A stretch of DNA of 64,000 nt from Homalodisca vitripennis (lineage: Eukaryota; Arthropoda; Insecta; Hemiptera; Cicadellidae): positions 186,752,501 through 186,816,500 of the forward strand of contig NC_060210.1 of assembly GCF_021130785.1 (NCBI RefSeq), written 5' to 3'. Below the pieces are notes generated by a model. It had not been told where the DNA came from and searched no databases. It worked only from the letters and a program-made list of their open reading frames with translations. Below, in pieces: positions 31,326 through 43,997 of this stretch (positions within the stretch are counted from its first letter, which is position 1; every line of letters starts with the position of its first letter). The position numbers and the translations under genes are program-made.

Positions 31326-31633
31326 CTGGTAATGATATTAAATATCACAGTTATAAAAGTTAAGAGATTATATACTCTTAAACTTGACTGCTGTAAACGA
31401 AAGGACATTTTTCACAACAAATTTTCTTGCATACAAGTTTTCTAAGGGTACATAAAAACACTATAGAATAAACCGCTCGCAAAGAAAACCTGCGCAGAAG
31501 CAAATATCTGAGCAGCTACGCGCAGGAGAGGCCTCCAATGGTGGGGAGTGGGGCAAGCATCTCCTCGTCTGTTTTGTCAGCTGTGTGTGTCGTGTCCCTT
31601 GCTATTTTGTTTTCATAGCGGGTACTTTCATAT

Positions 31634-33934
31634 TGTAACATGTTATTTTTTAGCATACAAAATTAAATTTAAATTAAAAATATTCATTAGTAAAATTGAA
31701 TAAATTAGAACAGACAATTTTTTTAATATTTACGAATAACGACTTGAGTTTTATTATTATGAGCGAAATAATTATTTTACTGACGATGAGTCAGACGCTA
31801 TCTGGCAGGTCCGTGCCCGCACGGATATCGCCGCTTCCCCTCCGATCACGGCGAGAGGAGAAGGCTTCCCCCACCCCCGCGATCGCGCGAACCTATATAA
31901 TGACGGCCGATTGAAGACACGGAGAGACAGCCAGTGACCGCGACACCGCCGACCGGACCCGCTGCTCACCACTACTTCCACCCCTTCCCCCGACCCCGCT
32001 CGCTGAACGACTACATCGCGACTCGACGCCCGCCGCCGATATCCAGCACCAGGTTGTAAGGAACAACGACCCTGTTCCTTACTAAAGTGTTTTATCTCCG
32101 CCATCAACAATTCTTCCAAATTTTTTATGTGAAACAGAATTTAATATTTTATTTATCATTTATGAAAATTAATCGATCTGAAATATATTATTAATGTTTG
32201 ATGGTTATAGATTTATTTTGATAAGATAATTGTTTGATTTTAAATATACTCTTAATAATTTATTTGATATTTAAGGGTATCATTAAATTTAAATAGAATA
32301 TATTTGACTTTCTCGATTTACTGAAACTTTAATTACTTTTTCAACTTGAATTACTAAAGTTATTCTTTTCTTCAATTTAACTTATATTTAGAATTTCAAT
32401 TACTCAGATTATTTTTTTTTTCATTTCGACTAAATTTTAATTACTGGTGTTAAAATTTTCCTTTCTAAATTTTTCAGATCTCGCATTTCTTTTCCTGGCG
32501 ATCGATCTGACACCTCATCCCGAGTTTCCTTTACGAACTTTCCTACCAATTATCTCCTACCCGGAAATAATTATAACAGTCGGGACTCGCCTTACCACTG
32601 CTTTCTTTCCGGCGATAGTACTGGCATCCTATACCCACGACTTCCTTTTATAAATACTTTCTTCCCACCGACCCCGTCCTCATAAAACTAAATCTTATGT
32701 TCAATCGATGTAAATTTGTATATTAGGTATAAAGTTTTCTCGACCATCATTCTGTTGTCTGATTATTATCACATTTCTTGGCGAATCTCTAATCTATGCG
32801 GAAATATTTTTCTTTCTTATTGAAGTTCAATCTAATTTTCATTTTATTAATTATTTAATATTTTTGTAAGTGATTATCTTTATTTTTCTCCTTTATCTAT
32901 TTCGGGACTCGCAACCCTTTCTTTTTATTTTTGCGAACGTCCTGACACCCTCACCCCGATAACCTCCATCAAAATATTTATTTAACGATATTTTAGTTTA
33001 TTTTTCTGGTGAACTGTGCAGATAGGGTGAGTGTTCAATTTTTCTTTGATATTCATAGAGCCCTAATATTTATAGTAATTTAGCTTAGTAGCCTTATTGC
33101 ATGGTTTAAATCATTTACCTTTATCTTAGCTTGCACATGGTAGGGTAATTCTGCATGGTGTGTTATAAGTGATTATTTTGTTTTTATTTTCCAAAATTAT
33201 ATGCCTGAGAAAGTAAACTTGATATTTTATTTTGGAGCTATACACTTGCCTACAGAATAAATACAGCTTATTATACTATAAATGCATCTAGCTTTTGCAT
33301 CCCGTAGAAATATTTTTTGTTAATGGTTAGTGCTTGCTTTATGTATATAGTAGTTGCACTGTGATAATTGGTGCATGGCTAATTTTTAATTTATAAGATT
33401 GTATATTTGCTATTGGTGTGTTATTTGAAATATTGCTTTTGTTTGCCATTGCTATTCATACTTTGCTTTGATTTTGTATTTTGCTTCTACTAACCATCAT
33501 TATTTAACCGATTAATTATTCCAACCCCGGGCTCAATAATTACTGTATACGACTCCCCGACCAAGTTATCAGTGGAGACTACTCAGCTTACTTGTAATTC
33601 CTCACTGACCGACGTTATTAATAAACAATACAGTTGTTTTCGAAAATCGAACTCGCTTGAACAATAACTTTCCTAGAACAAGACATTTTTATTTTTCTGA
33701 GCAAGATTATTTTTTATTTTTTACGTCTTCAAAATATTATTGGAGTTGACGTGATGAAGTAAGCCCAACGTTATTTTGGAAGTATCAATTTTCTTCCGCA
33801 GGGCCCTCTGATTCGACTCCTAACAATAAATAATAGTTGTATGGAATTCTCGAACCCTGGAATTTTCTAACCCAGCTCGACTGGCTATCTGGCAAGTTGC
33901 GAATATTTCGCTTGCCCCGAAAATAACATCGCAA
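31634..33934 (+). repeat. 5' LTR of the Gypsy element (2301 bp)
   Basis: Unusually long LTR. Contains a TATA box (TATATAA, 31894-31900) after a GC-rich block, so transcription probably starts near 31920-31930. AATAAA motifs occur toward the end (about 33618 and 33823). A pyrimidine-rich TTTTTCAG lies at about 32472-32479. The 3' LTR copy differs mainly by single-base insertions and deletions. Confidence 0.93.
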
Positions 33935-33936
33935 AG

Positions 33937-33949
33937 TGGCGCCCGAACA
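33937..33949 (+). other. Primer-binding site
   Basis: TGGCGCCCGAACA two bases after the 5' LTR, complementary to the 3' end of a lysine-type tRNA, as in many retroelements with a TGGCGCCCGAACA site. Directly seen; the tRNA identity is inferred. Confidence 0.85.
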
Positions 33950-34366
33950 ACTGGGGACTGTAATATACGTTAATCTACGAACTTTACGATTTACTTTACA
34001 CTTTTTTGTGAATATACTTTACAATTTACGACTAAAAAAATTGTTAAAGTTTTACAATAACTTTTTGTTTAAGAAAATTTGATACGTACAATAATGATGT
34101 ACTTACTAAACCTTCTTTCTCCGCCCTTATCAAATTTTATTCTTCATGTATGTAAACGGAAATGATGGACAAGGGGACACAAACAAAACGAAAAAACAAC
34201 ACACAACCACTACGACTTCAAACTCGTATTACGACACCACAGGCTTCTGGTGGTACAGTGCCAAAAATGAGTCCTCCTACAGTCGCAACATCAGTCGCAC
34301 CGATTTACTACCACTACTACTGCTACTATTACCGCCACCACTACTACTAGTACTACTGCTACTACA

Positions 34367-35913
34367 ATGGGCCTACCGATCCCTCCTACAACTATTCCCA
34401 ATCCCCAAATTATGCTTCCTTCCCCTTCGGAGAATGATGCTCGTGTGGGCTGGATTTATAAACTACAAAAGAACGACCTACAGGAAGAGTTAAGAAAATT
34501 TAATCTGAATCCGGATGGTAATGTGGCTGAACTACGAAAGCGACTTGTAACTTTTCTTAGGTCTGGAAAAAACACCTCCTGAACCTCTTCCACTAAGAAC
34601 AGGAATTATTGTCATACGGACAAAACCTCGCGACCAATGTAGTTTCCTCAGCATTAGGAACCGATTAGTGCCTCTCATGTTGATGGTCATATACAACATG
34701 AGGAATTTAGCATTCGAGAAATGTTAAACCTCCCTCCTACAGCTAGTTTTAGACTAGTACAGGAACGATTAGCCCTTTTAATGCACGAAAAATCTGTAAA
34801 TTCTATACCCCAAACAAACACACCAGACATAACAACACCTCACCCGTTGAGAATGCCGACAGCAAGATCCCTCACAGGTGATGAGCCTTGTGACCCGAAT
34901 TTTGGATTTGACAGTGACGCTAACATGGCAAGCAGGCCTACATCTGAACTTAGACATCCGGATATCTCTCATATCTGCAATCAAGTTCGGAAATGGAATT
35001 TGAGATTCGATGGGGATGGAGACCCGGTCTCTTTCATTGAGCGTCTCAGTGAACTTGCCGAATCTTATGAAATACCCTCCCGATCGGCTACTAAAAGCAT
35101 TACCGGAACTTTTTAAGGGAAACGCTCTTTTCTGGTACCGAAATAATAAGTCATTTTGGACAAACTATGACGACTTTATAATAAGCTTCGAAGAGCAGTA
35201 TCTTCCTCCAGATTACCGACGTAACTTGGATGAGGAAATAACTCGAAGAACTCAGGGCGAGAGTGAGCCAATGCGGAAATTTATTGTAGCCCTTACGACT
35301 CTAATTCGACGACATGGTGGCTTCTCTGTAAACCAAACACTAAACCGATTATATTCAAACATGAGACCTGAATACAAATTGACGATCAGAAGGGAAAGTT
35401 TTCACTCGATTAGTGAATTAATTCATCTTGCCGAAGGTTATGAAAGTTATTTGCGAGAGAAGAATAGTTTACCGACCTCCTCCAAATCCGGCTCAATCCA
35501 TGGTACCTGAGACAGCATACGACACAAAACGTAGAGTTTTTAACTCATACCCAGTTCAGATGATAGATAAGCCAGAACTGTATTACGATAAACCCAAATA
35601 TTTTACCGATAAACGAAGGTTCGAGCCCTCTACAACTGTCCGACTAACACTACTCAGCCAAGACATCTTACTACAGATACAACGACTGCCATTCCTATTT
35701 GTTGGAATTGCGAAACTAAAGGGCATAAATACCACCAGTGTCCCTCTCCCTAAAACCATTCGCTGTTTTAACTGTAAAAAAATAGGAATCCGAACCGTCC
35801 AGTGTCCTTGCAGGCAGGGAAACATTTCCGGAGCCCGGAGCGTCAGAGGTGTCCCGGGACTCTGGGGCAACAAATCACCTCAATCGAATGGCCCAAGTGG
35901 CTCAACCAAATAA
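34367..35913 (+). pseudogene. Gypsy gag region, frameshifted
   Basis: At least four overlapping frames. A SAP-like N-terminal stretch (about 34460-34580, LQEELRKFNLNPDG) is followed by the capsid-type retrotransposon gag domain (35020-35470, with FRGNALFWYR-like and RRHGG segments). Two zinc knuckles end the region. Knuckle 1 (35700-35741) is a perfect C-x2-C-x4-H-x4-C in one frame. Knuckle 2 (35764-35805) in another frame has Ile in place of His. Encodes the particle protein of the element when intact. Confidence 0.8.
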
Positions 35914-35989
35914 AAGAATTTAACAAAAGCAGCTGTGCAGAAGTTAAATCGAATGATCCTAGACCAATTTGTATCCATTAAGATTCAAG

Positions 35990-36476
35990 AAACTACCTTT
36001 TGTGCACTGCTTGATACGGGATCGATGGTGACTATTATAGGGGAAAGAGTTAGCTCATCATCTATTACAGTTAGGCGTTAGGCCTAAGAACGTAAATGTT
36101 AATGTTAATATGGGCCGATAGCACAAATAGCCAGATATCTCAGGCCTTCGAATTTAACTGTGAAATAGCCGATATTAGAACTAAGGTACGCGCCCTGTTT
36201 CTACCAGGCTTAACTACGCCGATTATTTTGGGTATGGACGTTATAACGCCTTTAAAACTGATCGATATCACTCCCCATGAAAGTACTGCAGAAACAGTGA
36301 CTAGATGCGATAATTCAAAGACTATTCATACTGATGCCGTTATAACACTAACAGAAGTAGAAAGTAAAAAACTGAAAGAATTCCTTGATCATCAGTTGAA
36401 TTTGTTCGATGGTTTTATTGGTCGCACGACATTAGTGGAACATAAAATTCGCCTTAAAACTGATTACACCCATTAA
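35990..36476 (+). pseudogene. Gypsy protease region, frameshifted
   Basis: The aspartic protease signature LLDTGS lies at about 36007-36024 (DTG codons 36013-36021). The second half (LFLPGLTTPIILGMD) is in another frame at 36180-36240. The protease would cut the Gag-Pol precursor in an intact copy. Confidence 0.75.
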
Positions 36477-37310
36477 ACAGAGGTATTATTATCGCAATCC
36501 GGCAATGCAGGCGATCATTGACAAAGAAGTTGACAAGATGCTGGAGTCAGGCATCATTGAACCATCATCTAGTCCTTGGAGCTCTCCACTAGTGCTGGTT
36601 TAAAGAAATCGAATGGAAAAGTAAGATGTTTGCATCGACTTAAGGCGAGTTAATGCGGTCAGTGAGAAGGATGCATATCCCCTTCCCCAAATAAGTTGCG
36701 ATACTCGACAAACTGAGAAATGCTTGCTATATATCCACGATTGACTTTAAAAGATGGCTATTGGCAGGTACCTCTCGAAGTTAACAGTAGACCAATTACG
36801 GCTTTCACCGTTCCCGGCAGAGGGTTATTCCAATTCAAGGTCATGCCATTTGGCTTACACTCTGCTCCGGCTACCTTTCAGAGATTGCTAGACCCAGTGA
36901 TAGGACCTGAGTTTGAGCCTTACGCTTTTGCCTATTTAGACGATTTGGTGCTGGTATCCCGAACTTTCGAAGAACATTTAAAACTTCTCAAAGAAGTGTT
37001 TCGAACGCCTTAAGAAATGCAGGATTATTACCAAATATGGAAAAATGTAACTTTTGTAAAAAGGAGTTGAAATACCTTGGCCACGTAATAAACGAGAGAG
37101 GAATCCAGACGGATCCAGAAAAGGTTAAATCAATAGTAGATTTTCCAGCACCTAAAAACTGTAAAACAAGTACGGAGTTTCTTGGGACTTGCGTCTCTGG
37201 TACAGACGATTTATCGAAAACTTTGCAAAACATATCTAAGCCATTGACGAAACTCTTGAGAAAGGGGAATAGATGGGAATGGGACGGATTCTCAAAAACG
37301 AGCATTTAAT
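36477..37310 (+). pseudogene. Gypsy reverse transcriptase region, frameshifted
   Basis: Motifs in order: the KSGIIEPS-SSPWSSPLV-like N-terminal block (about 36537-36600), DLKSGYWQ-like LKDGYWQV (about 36745), MPFGLHSAPATFQR (about 36840), and the catalytic YLDD (36933-36944). The thumb/connection segment (CNFCKKELKYLGHVI) follows at 37046-37090. Stops and shifts between blocks rule out function. Confidence 0.88.
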
Positions 37311-37750
37311 TCCCTTAAAGCAAAACTTTCTACCGCACCGGTCTTAGCCTGCCCTGACTCTTCAAGGAAACTTTTGTAGTCCACGTGGATGCCTCCAATG
37401 AAGGTTTAGGGGCTTCGCTTATTCAAACTATTGGCAAGCGGGAGAACGGTTATTGCATATGCGAGTCGGCTTTTACACGAGAATGAAAAGAAATTTTCCG
37501 TAACCGAGAAAGAATGCCTAGCTCTGGTATGGGGCCGTTCAAAAATTTCGTCCGTACCTCGAAGGGTACAAGTTTATTGCGATAACTGACCATCAAGCTT
37601 TAAAGTGGTTGATGAGTTTGGAGAAACCATCTGGAAGACTTGCTCGCTGGATGCTGGAACTACAGCACATGACTTCGAAGTCCAATACCGCAAGGGAGTC
37701 CTGAACCGAGTAGCAGACGCACTCTCCGGTATCCGATCGACACGTCAAGC
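37311..37750 (+). pseudogene. Gypsy RNase H region, frameshifted
   Basis: VDASNEGLG (about 37385-37410) supplies the first RNase H Asp. [14 protein letters not shown] (about 37570-37615) is the typical late block. Frames shift between them. Confidence 0.75.
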
Positions 37751-37930
37751 TGTGATCCTGTAGTCGGTTCAACCGTTGGTTGTAGCACCGCCAAAGACAG
37801 TTCGAATAACTCTCGGAGGCAACTACCGCTCAAAACCAAGGAACCCAAGGCTAGAAACAGCTTCAGGCGAAGTTATGCCCGACTGGCACTCGAAAAATGC
37901 TTCGGAAGGTATCTGCAAGTCCGAATAAAT

Positions 37931-39179
37931 ATGCAGATTACACCATTCGAGGAAATAAACTATACCGAAAAATCGATAAATCATCTACCGACCCAAAAAC
38001 AAATTGGAAAACTTTGCGTACCAAGATTCTCTAAAATCCGATGTACTGAGAAGAAAAATCATGACAGCGCAACAGCTGGCCATTTAGGTGTAAACAAAAC
38101 GATTCAGAAAATACAGCGCCAGATACTTTTGGCCTGGATGGAGAAGAAACGACATTCGAAAAATATGTAAAAAAATGCGACACTTGCCAGAGATACAAGG
38201 TGGTGGAACAATGTAAACCGGTGGGTAAAATGCATTTCAGACGCCCCCAAGGACCTTGGTTCACAGTAACCAGCGATCTGATGGGACCTTTACCTCGATC
38301 TCGTAAAGGAAACAGGATTTATCCTGGTGTTCCAAGATACCTTTACCAAATGGGTAGAAAATTGTAGCATTACCATCAGCAACTGCTAAGAAGGTGGCAG
38401 AAAAGTTTCGAAGACCTTATATTGATGCGATATGGTGGCTCCAGAAGTAGTACTGAACAGATAACGGAACGCAATACCTCTCGAAAATCTTCCAAAAACT
38501 TACAAGTGATTGGGGAATAATTCCACAAAACAACCGCACCTTATAGTCCGCAGAGTAATCCAACAGCAGAGCGAACGAAACCGCGTATTAAAAAACTATG
38601 ATTTCTCAGTTCGTGCGAAAATGATCATCGTAGTTGGGGATCAACACTTAAATGAATTTAGATTTGCGTTGAATACATGTTGTAGCGAGTCAACAAAATT
38701 TACCCCGGCCATGCTCAATTTTGGTAGAGAACTTAAAAACTCCAAACTGTATCTACGGCCAAGTATTCGAGAATACCACTCAAGGTGCGGTTAAACCTAA
38801 CGAAATCGATATACATGAAACTCGAATGAACTTCATGCTAAAATTAAGGGAAAAAATGTAAGCTAAAACATGGAAAAAGCACACACTCGCCAAGCTCATT
38901 ACTATAATCTCAGAAGAAGATGATAACAGTTTTGTAATAGGCCAACAAGTTTTGAGGCGCAGCCATACACTTTCCTCAGCAGCTGAGAATATAGCAGGGA
39001 AAATTGGCCCAAAGTTTGAAGGACCATACATCCTACATAGAAAGATAGGATGGAATATATTCGAACTTCGAGATCTCCAAGGAAAAGACGTAGGCCGAGC
39101 CCATACGAAGAATCTGAAGGGCATACTCTTCCTTGGAGGCACACTAGATCCTGTGTTGCCCGTAGTAGTGTGCCCATAG
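37931..39179 (+). pseudogene. Gypsy integrase region, frameshifted
   Basis: The His/Cys zinc-binding part is visible (GHLGVNKT near 38078, CDTCQRYK near 38176), followed by the catalytic core in pieces: SDLMGPLP (about 38272), TDNGTQYLS (about 38459) and PQSNPTAER (about 38548-38574), giving the D, D and E positions. The C-terminal SH3-like segment KIGPKFEGPYIL is at 39001-39040. No chromodomain is seen. Confidence 0.85.
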
Positions 39180-39760
39180 TTTCCTTTTTCTACTAATCTG
39201 TTTTATTGTATGATTTCTTGGTTGCCCGATGTGTTTATTGTTTTTGGCGCCAAGAATTACTTTAATATTCCCACAACAAATCACCTTTCTATCCCAAAAT
39301 TATTCCTTGTAAGACTGCCACTCCCCTATACCCGGCGTGTCTAATATCCTTCCCTTAGAGATTTTATATTTTTCGAGTTCGGTTTTTGTTTATTTTTATT
39401 TGTAAAGCGATATTTGATTTTGTTTTATAGTAATTATATGTAATCGTGAAAGACTGTGCCCAAAAATGTATTTTAGTGTAAATTTTTAGTTTAGTTAAAT
39501 AATTTTTTTTTTGTTTCTGCAGAATTGCAATTTGTTTTTAGTTATATTTTTCTTGGCCAGGAATATGTTATCATTTTATTTTTTTATTCGTTGATTTAAA
39601 ACATTAATTTCGTACGAAAAGAGTATTTGTTTCATTTCATTTCAGATACTTTCAAAAACGGATACAAGAGGAGATTAAAACTACGGTAACCTTTTTTTGT
39701 TTATCTATATACAAATACCACATTTAACTTTTTTTTTTTTCTTTTTTTTGTTTACCGAAG
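39180..39760 (+). other. Gypsy 3' untranslated segment, no envelope gene
   Basis: T-rich, no open frame with a signal peptide or membrane segment, so the element is not errantivirus-like in gene content. Confidence 0.6.
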
Positions 39761-39761
39761 T

Positions 39762-39772
39762 ACAGATGGGGG
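39762..39772 (+). other. Polypurine tract
   Basis: acagatggggg immediately before the 3' LTR, the expected position of plus-strand priming. The tract is short and has a T interruption. Confidence 0.6.
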
Positions 39773-42092
39773 TGTAACATGTTATTTTTTAGCATACAAA
39801 AATTTAAATTTAAATTAAAAATATTCATTAGTAAAATTGAATAAATTAGAACAGACAATTTTTTTAAATATTACGAATAACGACTTGAGTTTTATTATTA
39901 TGAGCGAAATAATTTATTTTACTGACCGATGAGTCAGGACGCTATCTGGCAGGTCCGTGCCCCCGCACGGATATCGCCGCTTCCCCTCCGATCACGGCGA
40001 GAGGAGAAGGCTTCCCCCACCCCCGCGATCGCGCGAACCTATATATTGACGGCCGATTGAAGACACGGAGAGACAGCCAGTGACCGCGACACCGCCGACG
40101 ACCGCTGCTCACCACTTACTTCCACCCTTCCCCCGACCCCGCTCGCTGAACGACTACATCGCGACTCGACGCCCGCCGCCGATATCCAGCACCAGGTAAG
40201 GAACAACGAACCCTGTTCCTTACTAAAGTGTTTTATCTCCGCCATCAACAATTCTTCCAAATTTTTATGTGAAAACAGAATTTAATATTTTATTTATCAT
40301 TTATGAAAATTAATCGCTCTGAAATATATTATTAATGTTTGATGGTTTTATAGATTTATTTTGATAAGATAATTGTTTGATTTTAAATATACTCTTAATA
40401 ATTTATTTGATATTTAAGGGTATCATATTAAATTTAAATAGAATATCTTTGACTTTCTCGATTTACTGAAACTTTTAAAACTTTTTCAACTTGAATTACT
40501 AAAGTTTATTCTTTTCTTCAATTTAACTTTATATTTAGAATTTCAATTACTCAGATTATTTTTTTTTTCATTTCGACTAAATTTTAATTACTGTGTTAAA
40601 ATTTTCCTTTCTAAATTTTTCAGATCTCGCATTTCTTTTCCTGGCGATCGATCCTGACACCTCATCCCGAGTTTCCCTTTACGAACTTTCCTACCAATTA
40701 TCTCCTACCCGGAAATAATTATAAACATTGGGTCGGGACTCGCCTTACCACTGCTTTCTTTCCGGCGATAGTACTGGCATCCTATACCCACGACTTCCTT
40801 TTATTAAATACTTTCTTCCCACCGACCCCGTCCTCATAAACTAAATCTTATGTTCAATCGATTGTAAATTTGTATATTAGGTATAAAGTTTTCTCGACCA
40901 TCATTCTGTTGTCTGATTATTATCACATTTCTTGGCGAATCTCTAATCTATGCGGAAATATTTTTCTTTCTTATTGAAGTTCAATCTAATTTTCATTTTA
41001 TTAATTATTTATATTTTTGTAAGTGATTATCTTTATTTTTCTCCTTTATCTATTTCGGGACTCGCAACCCTTTCTTTTTATTTTTGCGAACGTCCTGACA
41101 CCCTCACCCCGATAACCTCCATCAAAATATTTATTTAACGATATTTTTAGTTTATTTTTTCTGGTGAACTGTGCAGATAGGGTGAGTGTTCAATTTTTCT
41201 TTGATATTCATAGAGCCCTAATATTTATAGTAATTTGCTTAGTAGCCTTATTGCATGGTTTAAATCCATTTACCTTTATCTTAGCTTGCACATGGTAGGG
41301 TAATTCTGCATGGTGTGTTTTAAAGTGATTATTTTGTTTTTTTTTTTCCAAAATTATATGCCTGAGAAAGTAAACTTGATATTTTATTTTGGAGCTATAT
41401 ACATTGCCTACAGAATAAATACAGCTTATTATACTATAAATGCATCTAGCTTTTGCATCCCGTAGAAATATTTTTTGTTAATGGTTAGTGCTTGCTTTAT
41501 GTACTATAGTAGTTGCACTGTGATATTGGTGCATGGCTAATTTTTTAATTTTTAAGATTGTATATTTGCTATTGGTGTTATTTGAATATTGCTTTTGTTT
41601 GCCATTGCTATTCATACTTTGCTTTGATTTTGTATTTTGCTTCTACTAACCATCATTATTTAACCGATTAATTATTCCAACCCGGGCTCAATAATTTACT
41701 GTATACGACTCCCCGACCAAGTTATCAGTGGAGGACTACTCAGCTTACTTGTAATTCCCTCACTGACCGACGTATTAATAAACAATACAGTTGTTTTCGA
41801 AAATCGAACTCGCTTGAACAATAACTTTCCTAGAACAAGACATTTTTTATTTTTCTGAGCAAGATTATTTTTTATTTTTTTACGTCTTCAAAATATTATT
41901 GGAGTTGACGTGATGAAGTAAGCCCAACGTTATTTTGGAAGTATCAATTTCTCCGCAGGGCCTCTGATTCGACTCCTAACAATAAATAATAGTTGTATGG
42001 AATTCTCGAACCCTGGAATTTTCTAACCCAGCTCGACTGGCTATCTGGCAAAGTTGCGAATATTTTCGCTTGCCCCGAAAATAACATCGCAA
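39773..42092 (+). repeat. 3' LTR of the Gypsy element (2320 bp)
   Basis: Direct repeat of the 5' LTR. Differences are largely indels in or near homopolymers, plus a few substitutions (for example in the TATA region, TATATAATG against TATATATTG). In this copy CAG|GTAAGG at about 40194-40202 is a perfect splice-donor consensus; the 5' copy has an extra TGT there. Confidence 0.93.
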
Positions 42093-42096
42093 ATAT

Positions 42097-43797
42097 TCTA
42101 TAAGTACATTGAATTTTTGTGTGTAGAGCTATACAAGCGTAAGAAACTAATTAAACGCAACTAATGTAGCTACAGACGTATTTAGTGAGCTTGCGTTTTG
42201 GTGTGAGGTTAGCCGCTTAAGTGGCAGTGACCAGGTCAGGGGATAGAGTAAGCGGGGGCGGAGTGCCATAAGAAGTGGTGGGGATACTGAAAGAGGGCGG
42301 CATCACAGCGGTGGAAGGGGAATTTACCCCACCCTGTGTGAACTAAAAATCACCCAGTGTCTTTTTTGTAAAACGGTTTACCTATGGATCATCAGTAGTT
42401 AAGTTCAATATCCTAAGCAATTATCAATCCAATTTGTTATCAATGTATAAATTTTGCATTCATGACATATTGGATGTATAAAATACTGGAACCATTTGGG
42501 TGAGTATGTTTCCAATAAATACCATTTTCCAGTGATTCCACTGCAGGTCTGGCCCAGCATTGGGTGATTAATTCATTTTAGTTTGTATGGTAAAGCCAAG
42601 CAGAGTACATAGTTACAGGGAATCAGTGTTCTTCAAAATTATCACAATGATCTGTTGATACCAGGGTAACATTTATCTTTCCTTTTTTGATTGAAAGTGA
42701 TGATACCTGTATCGGGGTTTAGTTCGCAATCCTTCTTGAGGCAAATAAACAGGATTGTAAATATTGTAAAACTTATACTTTTCAACAAGCATGTTACAGG
42801 AAAACTCATTGATTTACGTTGCTGAAGAGAACTTATTAAGAGGCCCTTGAGACATGACAGCTATGTTTGTCTCAAGCCTGTTAGAGTATGTTTCGTAGCT
42901 AATGCAAAGGTTCATGCCGAGTAACGTCTCCGTCGGAAGCAATATGAATTCCGTCCTGAAGCAGTGGAACAGGACGGGGTTGTGGATTGAAATTTGATCA
43001 GATGGGATTCGTTTTTAATAAATCATTGCCTTTCCTACAGTAGTTTCTCAAGAATTTATTATTTTGTTAGTTTTGGATCTCGCAAGTTTTGGGTTCCGTG
43101 TAATAACATGTATGTCTTGAGACAGAGAGATTACGAGAGGTTTGCAAGAGACTATTATTTCTCAAAATTGCCCTTGATCCATCATACAAAATGACATGGT
43201 GTGGGATGACGATTCACTAGTAAGCCTGTAGATCATGGAACAACGGTACTGGATAAGTAAGGCAGAGATATAATCTTTAAGGAAAGGTCAAATCCCTTGG
43301 ATGTTCGAAGATTCAAAAACAACATTGCGTTGATTATGTTAGAGTTTCGGGCGAATACTGTACTGAAAGCACTGGCAAGTGGGCATGTGGAAATTTCCTT
43401 AATCTGTGATAATTAGATTGGGATCCCTGATTTTTGGGGAAACGCACACATTTCTAGCCTTTATATAAGAAGATAACCAACAGAATTGTTCGACAGTCTA
43501 CAATTTCGGGATTTCTGATATATTTTAATGATTCAAACTTTAGTAACTACAAATTTAGTATTCCACTAGAACGAAGTTTGTCTTTAATTCTTTAGCAAAT
43601 AAAGTGTAAAATAAAGCTTAGTTACTTGACTTTGTAAATAATGCATAATCCATTACGCGGAGTATGACGAAGGCTGAGGTTAGCAGGGGCATTATTAATA
43701 TTATTAATCGTTGATTAATAATAGATTGTATTTAAATTGAGAACTCGTTTTCAGATCAAATAAAAAAGGTAGTCCACAAAACTAAAAAATAACAACC
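42097..43797. other. Pseudogene intron, no gene
   Basis: Mixed AT-rich and GC-richer (42180-42340) sequence. No exon 3-5 homologue of the acid phosphatase could be read here on the minus strand. The open frame at 42994-43194 has no family features. Confidence 0.45.
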
Positions 43798-43894
43798 ACC
43801 CCCCCCCCCCCCCACCCCCCCCCCCCCCCACCCCCCCCCCCCCCCACCCCCCCCCCCCCCCACCCCCCCCCCCCCCCACCCCCCCCCCCCCCCA
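43798..43894. repeat. (C15A)n array, perfect 16-bp period
   Basis: Single A residues at 43798, 43814, 43830, 43846, 43862, 43878 and 43894, always separated by 15 C. Six full units with no deviation. The G-rich complement could form stacked quadruplexes. Confidence 0.95.
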
Positions 43895-43997
43895 CATTTA
43901 CTACTATGCCTGTCACTCCATAGATGGCTGTCCGGGCGACAGCCACTAAAAACATAACATTGGATAAGTTACCCCTTTATGTAAACTAGCACAATAG

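Larger units (their letters stand above)
31634..42092 (+). mobile_element. Ty3/Gypsy LTR retrotransposon, full length, broken frames
   Basis: Two long direct repeats (31634-33934 and 39773-42092) begin TGTAACATGTT and end CATCGCAA, flanked by a 4-bp ATAT duplication (31630-31633 and 42093-42096). A primer-binding site complementary to tRNA-Lys-type 3' ends follows the 5' LTR, and a purine tract precedes the 3' LTR. The internal order is gag, protease, reverse transcriptase, RNase H and integrase, the Ty3/Gypsy order. No envelope-like frame lies between integrase and the 3' LTR (39180-39770). Every gene is interrupted by frameshifts. Length about 10.46 kb. The LTR end is ambiguous by one base. 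Confidence 0.93.

Noticed and set aside
34146..34350. Thr/Leu/Tyr-rich open frames at the start of the Gypsy gag
   Set aside because: Low-complexity ACT-repeat translation; the recognisable gag features begin further downstream.
39180..39770. Envelope gene of an errantivirus-like element
   Set aside because: No open frame, signal peptide or membrane segment lies between integrase and the 3' LTR.
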